A stretch of 64,000 nt of DNA, from positions 2,480,001 through 2,544,000 of the forward strand of contig CM023540.1 of NCBI GenBank assembly GCA_013350335.1, written 5' to 3'. The position numbers and the translations under genes were made by a program. Each line of letters starts with the position of its first letter. Position 1 is the first letter of the stretch. The stretch is from Chimonanthus salicifolius (lineage: Eukaryota; Streptophyta; Magnoliopsida; Laurales; Calycanthaceae). Of this stretch, positions 33,641 to 44,591 are shown piece after piece. The notes below the pieces were generated by a model. The model did not search any database. It saw only the letters and a list, made by a program, of their open reading frames with translations, and was not told the DNA's origin.

Positions 33641-35573
33641 TTTCTTTAGGCGATTTACTAGCAAATTCTCTGCTGCAGAGATTCTGAGGATACTAAATCC
33701 TTTTCCTCCAACATTGAGGCTCTCCATTCTAGTTGCTAATTCTTTTTGCATTTTATCTATCATTTTAAACGGTCCTTCTTGCAAGATAATTCCTGATGGC
33801 AATTTTCTAGGAATATATATCGCATTTGCAAGGATTTCTTCTGAACTTTCTTCTTTTCCTTTACTGAATTCTAGTTTTGCTCTAATTGTTCTTTCTATCC
33901 TATCTGTTTGTTCTCCAATGGTTAATAAGGATAGATTGGTATAATTATTTTGTTCAATTATATCTCCAAGGCTTTTTGCTACTTCAATACCATTTATTTC
34001 AGTTTTTGATTCAAATATAGACCCATCTTTGATAGGCATAGCATAATTCTTAGTTTCTTTTGATGCAGAAATATCAAGTTCTTTCCATGGAGGGTGAGAT
34101 TTTTGGATTTCTTTTCCTTCAACGTCTTTCCATGTCCTAGACGTTCTTCCTATAACTCTTATGTGTTTTGGACTTTGGTTTTCTTTCTCTTTAACCTTCC
34201 ATTTCTTAAAATATTCCATAAACCAATCAAAGAAAGGTATATTTCTTTCTTCTTCTTCCATTTAGTAATACCATAATTCTCTCATTTTTTTCTTTTTCTT
34301 CTAGGTTAAATTTCTTGAAGAACCAATCTTTCAAAGGGTGATTTTTCAGATTTTCTCTTAGATATGGCTTATATATTTCAAATTTTTTCACGGGTTCCTC
34401 CTTTGTTTTTTGAATACTAATCATTCTTATGACTCCATGGAGGAAATCGTTTTCACTAGGGTTGTAGGTTCTTTCTGATGAAGTTCTCTTATACACAGGG
34501 TGTTCAATTCCACTTTCTTTATTTCTAAAAACCTTTTGATCCATTTCTTCCTTTTCACTACTTTTTTTATCATCATCGACTTCTTCGAGTTTAAAACTTC
34601 TTCTTCCTTCTGTGTGGCTGGCAAAGCTTCTTCTAGCCTTTTCCATTTTTCTTCTAAAATTGACGTCAACATTACCATTTGGTAATTTGACTATGCTTTG
34701 TAAATCATCTGTTATTTCATTTACTTTTGGGGTGACGTCTTCTATTTGCCAATTCCCGGGGAGAACAACTTCTTCCCAACTGATAACTTTTGGGATAAAC
34801 ACATTATTATTAAAGTTTGTTTCCATGAGGACTGTAGTTTTCTCCTTATCAACCTTATCTCTATAGGCTATCATGGGGAACATTGAGATCATGGAATTAT
34901 AGAATATCAGATAGACTATAGCAAAAGGTTTACTTCTTGGACTCATCTTTAATCCTTTACTTTGGAATCCAGTGGTTGCACAATCAAGGACATCATCATC
35001 ATGAGCATCCACTGTGATGTTTGGGAAATAATTGAAATAAACAGGTCCATGACAGAGACTTGATTCAACCATGGCATATAGAGAATCATCAAACTCGTCA
35101 TGTCTCTGATCTCTCACATAAGCACATACAGAAACATTTAATCCTAATCGAAATAGTGGCTTGATTCCTACCTGAATTAATCCTATGTGTAGGTAGTTAT
35201 ATTTGGTCCTGATTTGTTCAATAATTCTTCTCTCAAGGATTTTGATTGTTTGTTTTCCTCTAGAGAGAAAAACAGTTTTTTCAACAGTCTTGATGTGGTA
35301 ATCATTTTGTTCTTCAAATGTCTCATTGATGTATATTTCTGTAATGGGTAAGGCTAGCATCTTCCAATTGGATATGGCTTGCTCAAAGTTTTCATACACT
35401 TTTTCTTCAGAATTTTTTGTTTTTTCTGGATTTTCTTTGGATATACTAGGATGAGGAAAACTAGACAAAGTAGACTGATAAGATGAAGAAGATGAAGTAG
35501 ACCTATCAGAAGGATGCGGAAATGATCTAAACCAATTCTTAAAAAGTTTTGTCTTTCCTTTAGAATTTTCCAT
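33641..35573 (-). pseudogene. EPRV E3: ORF1 start, movement protein and linker
   Basis: From the ATG at 35573 (MENSKGKTKLFKNWF) a long frame of about 448 codons stays open through the Ser-rich N-terminus, GLNVSVCAYVRDQRHDEFD, HDDDVLDCATTGFQSKG and into the linker (SERTYNPSEND), the best preserved movement protein in the window. It breaks at about 34230-34260 where the next frame begins (RNIPFFDWFMEYFKK). Assignment to a 30K-type movement protein rests on position in ORF1 and general pattern. Confidence 0.85.
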
Positions 35574-35903
35574 TTTTGTAATATGACTGTGGATCAAAGA
35601 GCACCTATCAACGATTTACAGCCCTATATGCCACTTCTCAGCTTCAAGCGGGACTTACTATGCGATCAAACCCTTATCCAACAATCAGATTATAAAATCA
35701 GAAAACAATAAAAGGAAATACAAAAAGTTTTAAAGAGGATTGGATGGATCAACTTCAGATCATAGCTAATAGATATAATTCACCTTGCAAAGATTTAGAC
35801 ACAAGATAATAATTCCACAAAGATTTAGACATATTCTATAAAAGAAACAACATGATTAGAAAACAACATAATAACAAACTTATATTATCAAACTCATAAA
35901 AGT

Positions 35904-35909
35904 TTTATT
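35904..35909 (-). terminator. EPRV E3: poly(A) signal next to a GC-type donor
   Basis: AATAAA on the minus strand, directly preceded by GCAAGT where other copies have GTAAGT. Both small leader ORFs are deleted in this copy (joint near 35816-35833). Confidence 0.5.
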
Positions 35910-36027
35910 ACTTGCAGACTGAGTACAGGACTCCAAGCTTTAGCACACTCCAGACTTACAAGCTCACACTTACAGCTTCTATATTTTGATTTCAAATGTC
36001 CATGATCTAAAATGAAAACACAGAGCT

Positions 36028-36037
36028 CCTTATAAAG
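36028..36037 (-). promoter_or_regulatory. EPRV E3: TATA box
   Basis: CTTTATAAGG on the minus strand in the same context as E2 and E4. Confidence 0.6.
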
Positions 36038-36457
36038 ATGGAGCAAGGGCACAATGGATAAACTCTCTTCCGACCAAGAGAGGACAACACACAAAGTAAA
36101 AGGACTTTTTGCAGACACAACCTTCCAAACCAACTTTACAAAAAGAGATTCCCCACTTGGAGACACAGTAAAAAGATACAATAAGTGAAGCATTTTTTGA
36201 CCAAATGGGATGCACACTAAGAACAACTTTATCTTCTTTTGATAATTCTAAGACATCTGGCAGCATACCCCGACCAAAAAAGCAACACCATCTTTTTTGG
36301 CTTGATAATAGAGGTGTCTTTTGACTGGATGGGACACCAAAGACAAAACAACTTTAGCAACTTTTCAATCTACTATGACATCTGGCAATGAATATGAAAT
36401 CTGGCAATGAATATGACATCTGGCAATATACCCCCACCAAAACAGATAAGTCCACTG

Positions 36458-36469
36458 GCTCTGATACCA
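36458..36469 (-). other. EPRV E3: tRNA-Met primer-binding site
   Basis: TGGTATCAGAGC on the minus strand, a perfect match, about 420 nt upstream of its TATA box. Confidence 0.9.
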
Positions 36470-36603
36470 ACATTCAACAGGATCTCAAATCAAATCTTTA
36501 GCTTTTGCAGGTGTTGTCGTATATGTTCAAGAAGGATTTCTATTTTTCTCACTGTTCGAACATCATCATAATACTTCTTAAGCAAAGCAAGACGATTAGA
36601 CAT
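36470..36603 (-). pseudogene. EPRV inversion joint: ORF2 tail plus displaced small-ORF-A piece
   Basis: 36470-36510 is the last part of ORF2 (-). At TTTGCAG (36504-36510), a word present in both partners, it switches to the first 93 nt of small ORF A (-) at 36511-36603 (MSNRLALLKKYYDDVRTVRK). This is a piece that E3 lacks at its normal place. Immediately after, viral sequence runs in the opposite direction. Confidence 0.85.
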
Positions 36604-36702
36604 ATGAAAAGGAGTCTCGATTGGCTGAATTATTCTGCATGAACTCTGTAAAAGCTAAAGATTTGATGAAAAAGAAGATATGATTTGAGATCCTCTTGAA
36701 TG
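36604..36702 (+). pseudogene. EPRV E4: ORF2 C-terminal remnant before the leader
   Basis: Plus-strand RLAELFCMNSVKAKDLMKKK and stop, then the primer site. It marks the start of the inverted viral copy E4. Confidence 0.75.
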
Positions 36703-36714
36703 TTGGTATTAGAG
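36703..36714 (+). other. EPRV E4: primer-binding site, one mismatch
   Basis: TGGTATTAGAGC, a C-to-T change relative to E2 and E3. Followed by CATTGG as in all copies. Confidence 0.85.
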
Positions 36715-37097
36715 CCATTGGACTTATCTCTTTTGGTGGGGGTATATTGCCAGATGTCATATTAGAATGAAAAGTTGCTAAAGTTGTTTTGTCTTTGGTG
36801 TCCCATCCAGTCAAAAGACACCTCTATTATCAAGCCAAAAAAGATGGTGCTGCTTTTATGGTGGGGGTATGCTGCCAGATGTCTTAGAATTATCAAAAGA
36901 AAATAAAGTTGTTCTTAGTGTGCATCCCATTTGGTCAAAAGATGCTTCACTTATTGTATCTTTTTACTGTGTCCCCAAATGGGGAATCTCTTTTTGTAAA
37001 GTTTGTTTGGAAGGTTGTGTCTGCAAAAAGCCCTTTTACTTTGTGTGTTGTCCTCTCTTGGTCGGAAGAGAGTTTATCCATTGTGCCCTTGCTCCAT

Positions 37098-37107
37098 CTT
37101 TATAAGG
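37098..37107 (+). promoter_or_regulatory. EPRV E4: TATA box
   Basis: CTTTATAAGG, about 385 nt after the primer site. The downstream leader is split by solo LTR E at 37213. Confidence 0.6.
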
Positions 37108-37207
37108 AGCTCTGTGTTTTCATTTTAGATGATCGACATTTGAAATCAAAATATAGAAGCTGTAAGTGTGAGCTTGTAAGTCTACAGTGTGCTAGAGCTT
37201 GGAGTCT

Positions 37208-37212
37208 TGTAC
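37208..37212. repeat. Target-site duplication TGTAC (partner 44023-44027)
   Basis: GAGTCTTGTAC before the LTR and TGTACTCAGTTTG after it; E6 has the uninterrupted GTCTTGTACTCAGTCTG at 54689-54705. Confidence 0.95.
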
Positions 37213-37707
37213 TGTAACACTTCGGAATTCCATGTTATCAATATTTACGGAATTTGCAATTTTAATTGTGAATTAACGGATATGAATCTTAGATGGGTAA
37301 GGTGTTGGGTCAATGGACCAATTAGAACCCAACGGTTATGGTATAAGGTTCAATTTAAAGTAAATGGGTAAGGCGCATTTAATTGGGTCAATGTTGATAT
37401 TTGGGTCAAAATGCCAAATTGGGACCCAATGGGTCGTGGTTAACTTGGTTGACCACCAAGTGAGTTCAAGCCTAATTAAATGGGGCTGAATTAAAAGGGT
37501 AATGCAATATGTCTATAGATGAGGATTGACACGCACGCATACACAAATCAAGGAGGGATCACAACAAGATTAGGATGTAGCTGATATGGTAGATAATAAA
37601 TTGGCTGGAAATCCTAAAGATTGGGTTTGATATTCAAACATTACATTGGACGGTGATTGGCTGTATGTAGATATGGTTGCATGTGGTTTCGGTGGCAGCT
37701 TCTATGT

Positions 37708-37716
37708 ATAAAAGGG
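37708..37716 (+). promoter_or_regulatory. Candidate TATA box in LTR E U3
   Basis: TATAAAAGG after GCAGCTTCTATG. A second candidate, TATAAAGG, lies at 41878-41885, beyond the nested LTR. Which one is used is unknown. Confidence 0.4.
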
Positions 37717-38497
37717 TGTATTTTTAGGATATATACATATAAGGTAAGCATGAATCTAATTTAATTTGATTTGCATTCTAGCATAAAACTGGCTAGATTG
37801 TAGCTTCATGGGACAGCACGTGAGATGTGTATACATGGTAATTTACAGCAGGTCCTTGCATGAGAAACACGAAGGTGGAGTTTGTTGGAATTGACTTGAA
37901 TTAAACTCCTAAATGTTCTCTTCAAAATTAGAGAAATTGGCTGACGATGGGAGTCTTAGATTCAAAAGGACTTTGTTTCCTTGAAGGTGTCCTTTTTGGC
38001 AAGGTTAGGACACACGACGTTGCTATGTTGCTAGAATAAAAGATCGCCTGAGTTGGCTAAGATAAGGAAAGCTGGCTGGTCGAATGGGAGTAAAAGTCCA
38101 TGGAAGGAAAGACTGCTACAATACTGTCACCGTATAGATCTATTGAGACAACGTTTGGGCAATTACTAATTCAGGCACCGATTGCACAACTTATATAGGG
38201 ACTGCTGCAATATCAATTGAGATATTGATGCATGTATCATCATTGAGAGAGACGATTTTAGAGAGAAAACAAGGAGGAGTTCTGGTTGGTTGAAAGTATT
38301 GGGTTTCAGACCTGAGAACTAGAGGCTTGGAGGGATCTCTCTCTAAGTTCAGCTGAAAACCATTCTAGTTTTCATAACAGAGAAAGGCAAGCTGAAGCGG
38401 CAAACAGCAAGGTCTGTTTGGATCTATCGAGCAAGTCTTGACTTTATTTTGTGTAGACAACCCAATACATAGATTCAGCGTGGGAGGCATTCTCTCT

Positions 38498-38502
38498 GAA
38501 AA
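38498..38502. repeat. Target-site duplication GAAAA (partner 41822-41826)
   Basis: TCTCTGAAAA before TGTGACG and GAAAACCACCAG after GTGTTACA. Confidence 0.93.
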
Positions 38503-39144
38503 TGTGACGCCTCACCTTTTTTCACTCGCTTCTTCCCGTAAATCAGAATCTATTTTTTTTTTTATAACAGAGTAGAGTGATAGAGAATGGGACGTCACGA
38601 CGTGAGCTAAGCCCGAACTTCCAAAGTCCAAGCCTTAACTGGCCAACCCTATGTGTGCATAGACTAAGTCTATGAAAACAGTTCACACATTACAATATCA
38701 ACCTGTGGAATAACATCATAAAATGCGGAATCATTATAGAACCAAGTTCTATTCCATTTAGATAGCAAAGTACGTCAAGTCCTTAATTATCATTCAAATA
38801 TCAAAATTATCCAAATAAACATCCAACCATCTAAGTTATTACATTCCGAAATTTAGATACTCAAAATACAAGTCCATGAGTAACTTTAATAAAAATATAA
38901 ACTAAATCATCCATGCTCCTATGCCTGGCCCGTCTTTCGTTCATCGTTCTCCTGATTTCCTGTGTCATCAACTAGGGTAGAAGTAGGGCGTTAGAACAAC
39001 GCGCCCAGTAGGTATTCCAGTTACGGCTAACACATGGTCATACAAAACATATACAATAATATCGTAATGTCAAAAACCATATAAAACATGCCATGTAATG
39101 ATGACAAATGCAATGAGTCCCACCCATCACATGTACATAAAAGT

Positions 39145-39350
39145 ACCCACCACATAGGTCTTTCAGACGCCCCGACGGAGTGTGGACCCTCCCATATCTT
39201 CCTGATGGAAAAGCACATCAAGGTACCCCACATAGGTTTTTCGGACGCCCCGACGGAGTGTGGACCCTCCCATTTCTTCCTGATGGAAAAGCACATCAAG
39301 GTACCCCACATAGGTTTTTCGGACGCCCCGACGGAGTCTGACCCCTCCGG
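39145..39350 (-). repeat. LTR F minisatellite, 78-bp unit x3
   Basis: Units contain GACGCCCCGACGGAGTGTGG, CTTCCTGATGGAAAAGCAC and ATCAAGGTACCCCACATAGG. CCTGATG and CATCAAGG pair imperfectly. It resembles the LTR A unit in reverse. Confidence 0.85.
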
Positions 39351-39739
39351 TTACAAATCCTTCACCCCATGCCATGCATGAGATGCCAATGAAACACATG
39401 CTATTTTATCATATAAACATAGCATTTAAAATCATAATTTGAAACATATCCAACACATGCTATTTTATCATATAAACATAGCATCTAAAATCACAATTTG
39501 AAACATATCCTTTGCAACATAATTTCATAAAAAATAAGATAAACACAATGTACATAAACCCATGGTTTCAAAGAGGTGGAATCCTAACAAAGACCGCTAA
39601 CGTGTCATTGCATCTTTCGTCCGGTAACCGCTCACGATCGTAAATACCTTGTGAGGTCCCATTACCTTGTAATATAATAACCAATCAAAACCAAGTCCCA
39701 CTTGATTTAAAATATCCTTAAGTCCATAAACCAATCCCC

Positions 39740-41100
39740 ATGGTGTTCGGCCATACACCACTGTCGAACCCATGGTTTATCATTTGCAGCCGATATTACA
39801 AAATTGCCATTGTCCTATTTATAGCCAATACATAAACCATGAACATAGGTCTATAATTAAATCTCTAAATTAATTTATTTAAACACTTAGTCCCTCAAAC
39901 ACACCTTAGTGGGGTTCGGCCATACATTATGGCCGAACCTCACCCTCTTGGTAATTACCTGAGTCCATAAAACATTCATCATGGGGTCCGGCAATACACC
40001 TTGGTCGAACCCATGATTCTTCATTTTAGACCATATTTACATTTTTTCCATTCCCTTCAACAACTTATGCTTAAGTTCCAACACATAGTTCCATTAATCC
40101 TACGTAATTACCAAAATGTTATCCATGGCTATCATTCTATCATTCTCATATTTACAACATTGCAATCCATGGCTAACTTAACCCATAACCCAATCCTTTC
40201 AAACATTAAAAACCATAAATTATTCCCCATGGGGTTCGGCCATACACCATGGCCGAACCCATGGTCTATCATTTTCAAACCTTCCATTCATTAACACATG
40301 AACATAATAGATCCAAAATTGGTTCATGAGGTTCGGCCAAGCACCATGGCCGAACCCTATGATGTCTAAGTTTCCATTTTCACCAACTTCTATTATTAGC
40401 AAATCCATAATTAACAAGTCCATAATTAGATACTTTCCAAATTTAGCATGCATCCTTCCATAATTAGATAGTTTCCAAATTTAGCATGCAAGTCCATAAT
40501 TAGAAAGTTCATAATTAGAATTTTCTAATTTAATCTCCACCTTCCAAAAATAAACCCTTGTGGGGTTCGGCCATACACCATGGCCGAACCTCACCCATAG
40601 AGACAACCCATCCTTTCATTCTTTCTATCTTTAAATCCTTTCTAAAAATCCACCTTCCATAAATAGAAACTTTCCCATTTATTTTCTAAATTAATAACAT
40701 CCTCCATGGGGTTCGGCCATACACCATGGCCGAACCCTATGGTTCATAATCTTCTTTTAACAATTATCAATAATATTCCATGTATCCAAAAACCATCAAC
40801 CATACATCCAATTAAACCCTTTCAAATCATGAATCTACACTTATGATTTTCATCTTCATATTCCATTAAAGTAACTAATATTCTTCATGTTGTTTAACCC
40901 ATAAACATAACCAAAGACCTTCCATTAAACATCTCCAAAATCCTTCCATTAAAAAAAATCATCAAAGTTCTTCCATGGGGTTCGGCCATACCACATGGCC
41001 GAACCCTATGATTCATCATTCCATTAATTGATACTCCAATCATTTCCCATTCTTCTTCCATGGGGTTCGGCCATACACCATGGCCGAACCCTATGGTTCT
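39740..41100. repeat. Hairpin array in LTR F
   Basis: About nine GGGTTCGGCCAT/ATGGCCGAACCC units lie at about 39741, 39911, 39980, 40230, 40327, 40560, 40705, 40976 and 41060. Several are nearly perfect with loop ACACC. This and LTR A hold the best preserved units. Confidence 0.9.
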
Positions 41101-42119
41101 TTTCTTTTAAAACAAATTTATCAAATAAAATACTAACCGGTTCCGATTGATTCTTGCTTTTCCAATCCTTCTCCTTTCTTCTTGATTTTTCCCTCTTGCT
41201 GGATGCCCTCTTTTCCTCCTTGTTTTGCTGTGAATAAGAACTTGAGATAGGGAGAGAATTCGGCTAGGGTGGTATTGCCGTGCGCCCCTCTCCATGTATC
41301 TCTGTATAAAATTCTCCTTGGTCCCAACTTAGAAGGTGTCATGCGCCCCTTCTTGTTTAACTTAGAAGGTGCTATGCGCATAACCCTTTATGTTTAACTT
41401 AGAAGGTGCCATTCGTATAACCCTATACACGGCCATAAGCATCCTTCCTTATTTAGTAATTTCCCTTGTTTTAAGATATTCTAGCACATGTGCATATTCT
41501 AGATATGCAATTTCACATACGGCCATAAATAATCTATCCCATCCATAAAGTCTTTCCATAATCCCTTTATGCGCATAATCATAGATATGCAACCTAATAA
41601 TCGGCCATGAACAATTATCCCATTCCTTATTTATTTAATTTTGCATTGCTAATTAAATTCAACCCCATTTCATTTTATTGAAACCAATTCCAAAACTGTT
41701 GGGTCCTAATTGGGCCAATGACCCAACCCTTTACCCATATAAGATCCCTATTTAATAATTCACAAATTAAATGGGTAATTTTCATATATATATTAATAAA
41801 TTGAAAAACCGGGGTGTTACAGAAAACCACCAGCGTAGAGGAGACGTTGCAGAGGAGTTCTAGGCCCGACTGTAGTCTATAAAGGGACAGAGATCGTGAC
41901 TGTCACACACGGCTGGCTGAGAGGGATGACACACAAACTAAGAGCGTGTGTCAACAGAGAGATACAGTAGGTTGCATAATCTGTGTCAAAGGTCAAGTAG
42001 AAATACATACAAAAGAGGCTAAGGAAGGAAAGGATCAGAAGAACAAGTCGGAGCGAAGGAAAACCGAAGGAGTCGCGGAACCGGTAAGTATTTTGATAAT
42101 TTTGTTTAAAGAAAGGAAC

Positions 42120-42975
42120 CATAGGGTTCGGCCATGGTGTATGGCCAAACCCCATGGAAGAAAATTAGGGGATGAATATAATAATTTAATGGAAGGATGA
42201 ACCATAGGGTTCTGCCATATGTATGGCCAAACCCCATGGAAAGACATTGTTTATTTTATGGGTTTTTGAGGGATGAAAACCATGGATTGTTATGAATGTT
42301 TTAAAAGGGTTTAAAATGGATATATGGTTAAGGACATGGTTCGGCCATTGCATGGCCCAACCCTAATTTTATTATGGCTAAGATGCTAAGCGTGAACCAT
42401 GTAAAGGAATTGAGAATTGTAAATGGGCTAAAATGATGTAAAGGATGGAGAACCCATGAAGAATGTTTGTGCATAAAATGTTAGTCATAGACCTATGTTG
42501 ATGGACATGGGTTCGGCCATGGTGTATGGCCGAACCCCATGAACTATATGGTGGATCATTTTAAAGGGTTATCTGGAGTGTTATGCATGTTTAAATAAAT
42601 GAATAAACCGATGTTTTGGAACCTAAACATAAGTTGATGGAGGTAATGGCAATATTGTAATATAGGCTAAAAATGAAAGATCATGGGTTCGGCCATACAA
42701 AGAATGAAATGGACAGCCATAGATAGAACAATGCAATGATGTAAATAAGTGAAAATAATGGACCATGGGTTCGGCCATGGTGTATGGCCGAACCCCATGG
42801 GGAAGGTTGGATGGACTTAGGGTTTATGTATGTTAGATTAAATGAATGAGAAGTGATATGATCTTGGACTAAGTGATTAAATGATTAACTTAGGGGTGAT
42901 TGATTAATAAATCAAAGGAGGGACTAAAACCTAGTAAGTGAGGTTCGGCCATGGTGTATGGCAGAACCCCATAAG
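42120..42975. repeat. Hairpin array in LTR E
   Basis: Units lie at about 42122, 42208, 42340, 42506, 42766 and 42944, plus a half unit at 42690. Many show GGCCAAACC or GGCAGAACC in place of GGCCGAACC, that is, loss of the CG step. The array starts shortly after ACCGGTAAGTATTTTG. Confidence 0.85.
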
Positions 42976-44038
42976 TTGGGTTTATGGACTTGGACATTAT
43001 TGTAAATCAAATGGGACATGGTTTTAATTGATTGATATATTATAAGGTAACGGGACCTCACAAGGTGGTACGATCGTGAAAGGTTACCGGACGAAAGCGC
43101 AAGGACACGTTAGTGGTCTTTGGTAGGATTCTACCTCTTTAAAACCATGGGTTTATGTATAATGGTTTTATCTTATTTTGATGAATTTACGTTGTAAAAG
43201 ATATGTTTCAAATGTGAGTTTTAATGCTATGTTTATAATATAAAATAGCATATGTTTCATTAGCATCTCATGCATGGCATGGGGTGAACGATATGTAACC
43301 GGAGGGGCCACACTCCGTCAGGGCGTTCGAAAGACCACTGTGGGGGTACCTTGATGATGAGAATTCCATCAAGAGGTTATTTGTAATTGTGATGGGTGGG
43401 ACTCATTGCATTTGACATCATGACATGGCATTGTTTTATATGCTTTTGACTTTATGTTATTATATATGATTTGTACTAACCATGTGTAGACCCTAATGAA
43501 ATACCTACTGGACGCATTGTTCTAACGCCCTACTTCTACCCTAGTGGATGATACAGGAAAGGAAAGGGGCGATGAACGTGATCGGAGTTAAGCATAGGAG
43601 CTTGGATATGTGATTGGATTATATTTTATTATGTTACTCATGGATATGTAATTTGGGTAGCTAGACTTCGGGCATGTAATAATTTAGATAATTTGCTATG
43701 GTTGAATGTTTTATTTGGATAATTATGTTAAGTCAATTATGGATAAGACTTGGAGTACTTTGCTATCTAAAATGGAATAGAATTAAGTTCTATTATAATT
43801 CCGCAGTTATGATTTTAATCCGCATGTTTATATTGTTATGTGTGAACCGTTTTCATGGACTTAGTCCATACACACATAGGGTTGGCCAGTTAAGGGTCGG
43901 ACTTTAGAAGTTCGGACATAGGTCGCGTCGTGACGTCCCGCTCTTTATCTCACTCTTTATTTAAAAAAAAAAAAATAGACTCTGATTTTCGGAAAGCGAG
44001 TGAAAAAGGGCAGGGCATTACATGTACTCAGTTTGTCT

Positions 44039-44118
44039 GTAAGTAATAAAACTTTTATAAGTTTGATAATATAAGTTTGTTATTATGTTGTTTTCTAATC
44101 ATGTTGTTTCTTTTACAG
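44039..44118 (+). promoter_or_regulatory. EPRV E4: fused splice donor/poly(A) signal and candidate 80-nt intron
   Basis: GTAAGT (44039-44044) runs into AATAAA (44045-44050). A T-rich tract ends TTTCTTTTACAG at 44118 and the ATG of small ORF A follows at 44121. E6 has the same 80-nt spacing. Splicing is inferred. Confidence 0.45.
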
Positions 44119-44120
44119 AA

Positions 44121-44591
44121 TATGTCTAATCGTCTTGCTTTGCTTAAGAAGCATTATGATGATGTTCAAACATTGAGAAAAATAGAAATTCTTCTTTAAC
44201 ACATACAACAACACCTGCGAATATGCACTCATAGAAGTAACCCACGACATCAACGATATGAAAGACAAAGAATAATTTTAATTCAAGCATATGCTGTGTT
44301 CCAATTAGAAGTATTCAGGACATAATCAAAATTACAAGCAATGGCTTTCTGAAATGCCTCCTCGTTCTGTTAGGAGAGAAGAATTATTGTGTGATCTCAG
44401 GCATCGTGAAAATCAGCTTAGAAGATTAGAAAATGTTATCCGACAAATAGACGAAAAATATAGCTGCAGGAAGATATCTTGTTATCCGCATACATACTAT
44501 TAAGAGATCTATGTTAGTATCCTTGTGTAATTGTGTAAGAGAATATTGTAACCTTTTGAATGAAGAATTAGAATTATTATCTCGAGTTTAA
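44121..44591 (+). pseudogene. EPRV E4: small leader ORF region, long form
   Basis: ORF A starts MSNRLALLKKHYDDVQTLRK and hits a stop at about codon 26. Then comes sequence absent from E2 and E6 (about 44270-44455). It could read MPPRSVRREELLCDLRHREN and QLRRLENVIRQIDEKYSCRK, a charged, helix-prone stretch. The region ends with ELELLSRV and TAA at 44589-44591. This long form is probably ancestral and suggests a small coiled-coil protein before ORF1, as other caulimovirids have virion-associated proteins. That comparison is inference. Confidence 0.5.

Larger units (their letters stand above)
38503..41821 (-). mobile_element. Nested solo LTR F (3319 bp)
   Basis: A complete minus-strand LTR: TGTGACGCCTCACC at the left (U5 end) and CCGGGGTGTTACA at the right (U3 end), with 5-bp duplications and no internal sequence. 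It is inserted in the middle of LTR E, hence younger than it. Solo LTRs arise by recombination between the two LTRs of a full element. Confidence 0.95.
37213..44022 (+). mobile_element. Solo LTR E (3486 bp) containing nested solo LTR F
   Basis: It starts TGTAACACTTCGG and ends GGGCAGGGCATTACA, flanked by TGTAC on both sides, with no internal domain, so it is a solo LTR in the viral leader. Its U3 (to about 38500) is diverged from LTRs C and D but shares the GGGTCAATGGACCAATTAG region with LTR F; the U5 half is typical. Without LTR F and its duplication it measures 1290 + 2196 bp. Confidence 0.93.

Noticed and set aside
33714..34276. Plus-strand frames such as MRFLDFFSFNVFPCPRR opposite viral ORF1 (also 46133-46315, 57377-57559, 59639-59821)
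   Set aside because: They are antisense shadows of the conserved linker region; they appear in every copy opposite the real frame.
14595..36510. Treating E2 and E3 as two independent viral integrations
   Set aside because: Viral sequence is continuous across retroelement 2 (GGCGT duplication only), so E3 and E2 are one head-to-tail array.
39088..39399. Open frames on both strands of the LTR F minisatellite (and similar ones at 1732-1947, 4677-4976, 13690-13905, 23641-23958)
   Set aside because: The repeats lack stops by chance in multiple-of-three units; the LTR context explains them and no start context is conserved.
41107..41381. Basic frames (RRKRGHPARGKNQEERRR type) in LTR F
   Set aside because: Located in the U3 of a solo LTR, overlapping each other in two frames; low-complexity purine-rich sequence explains them.
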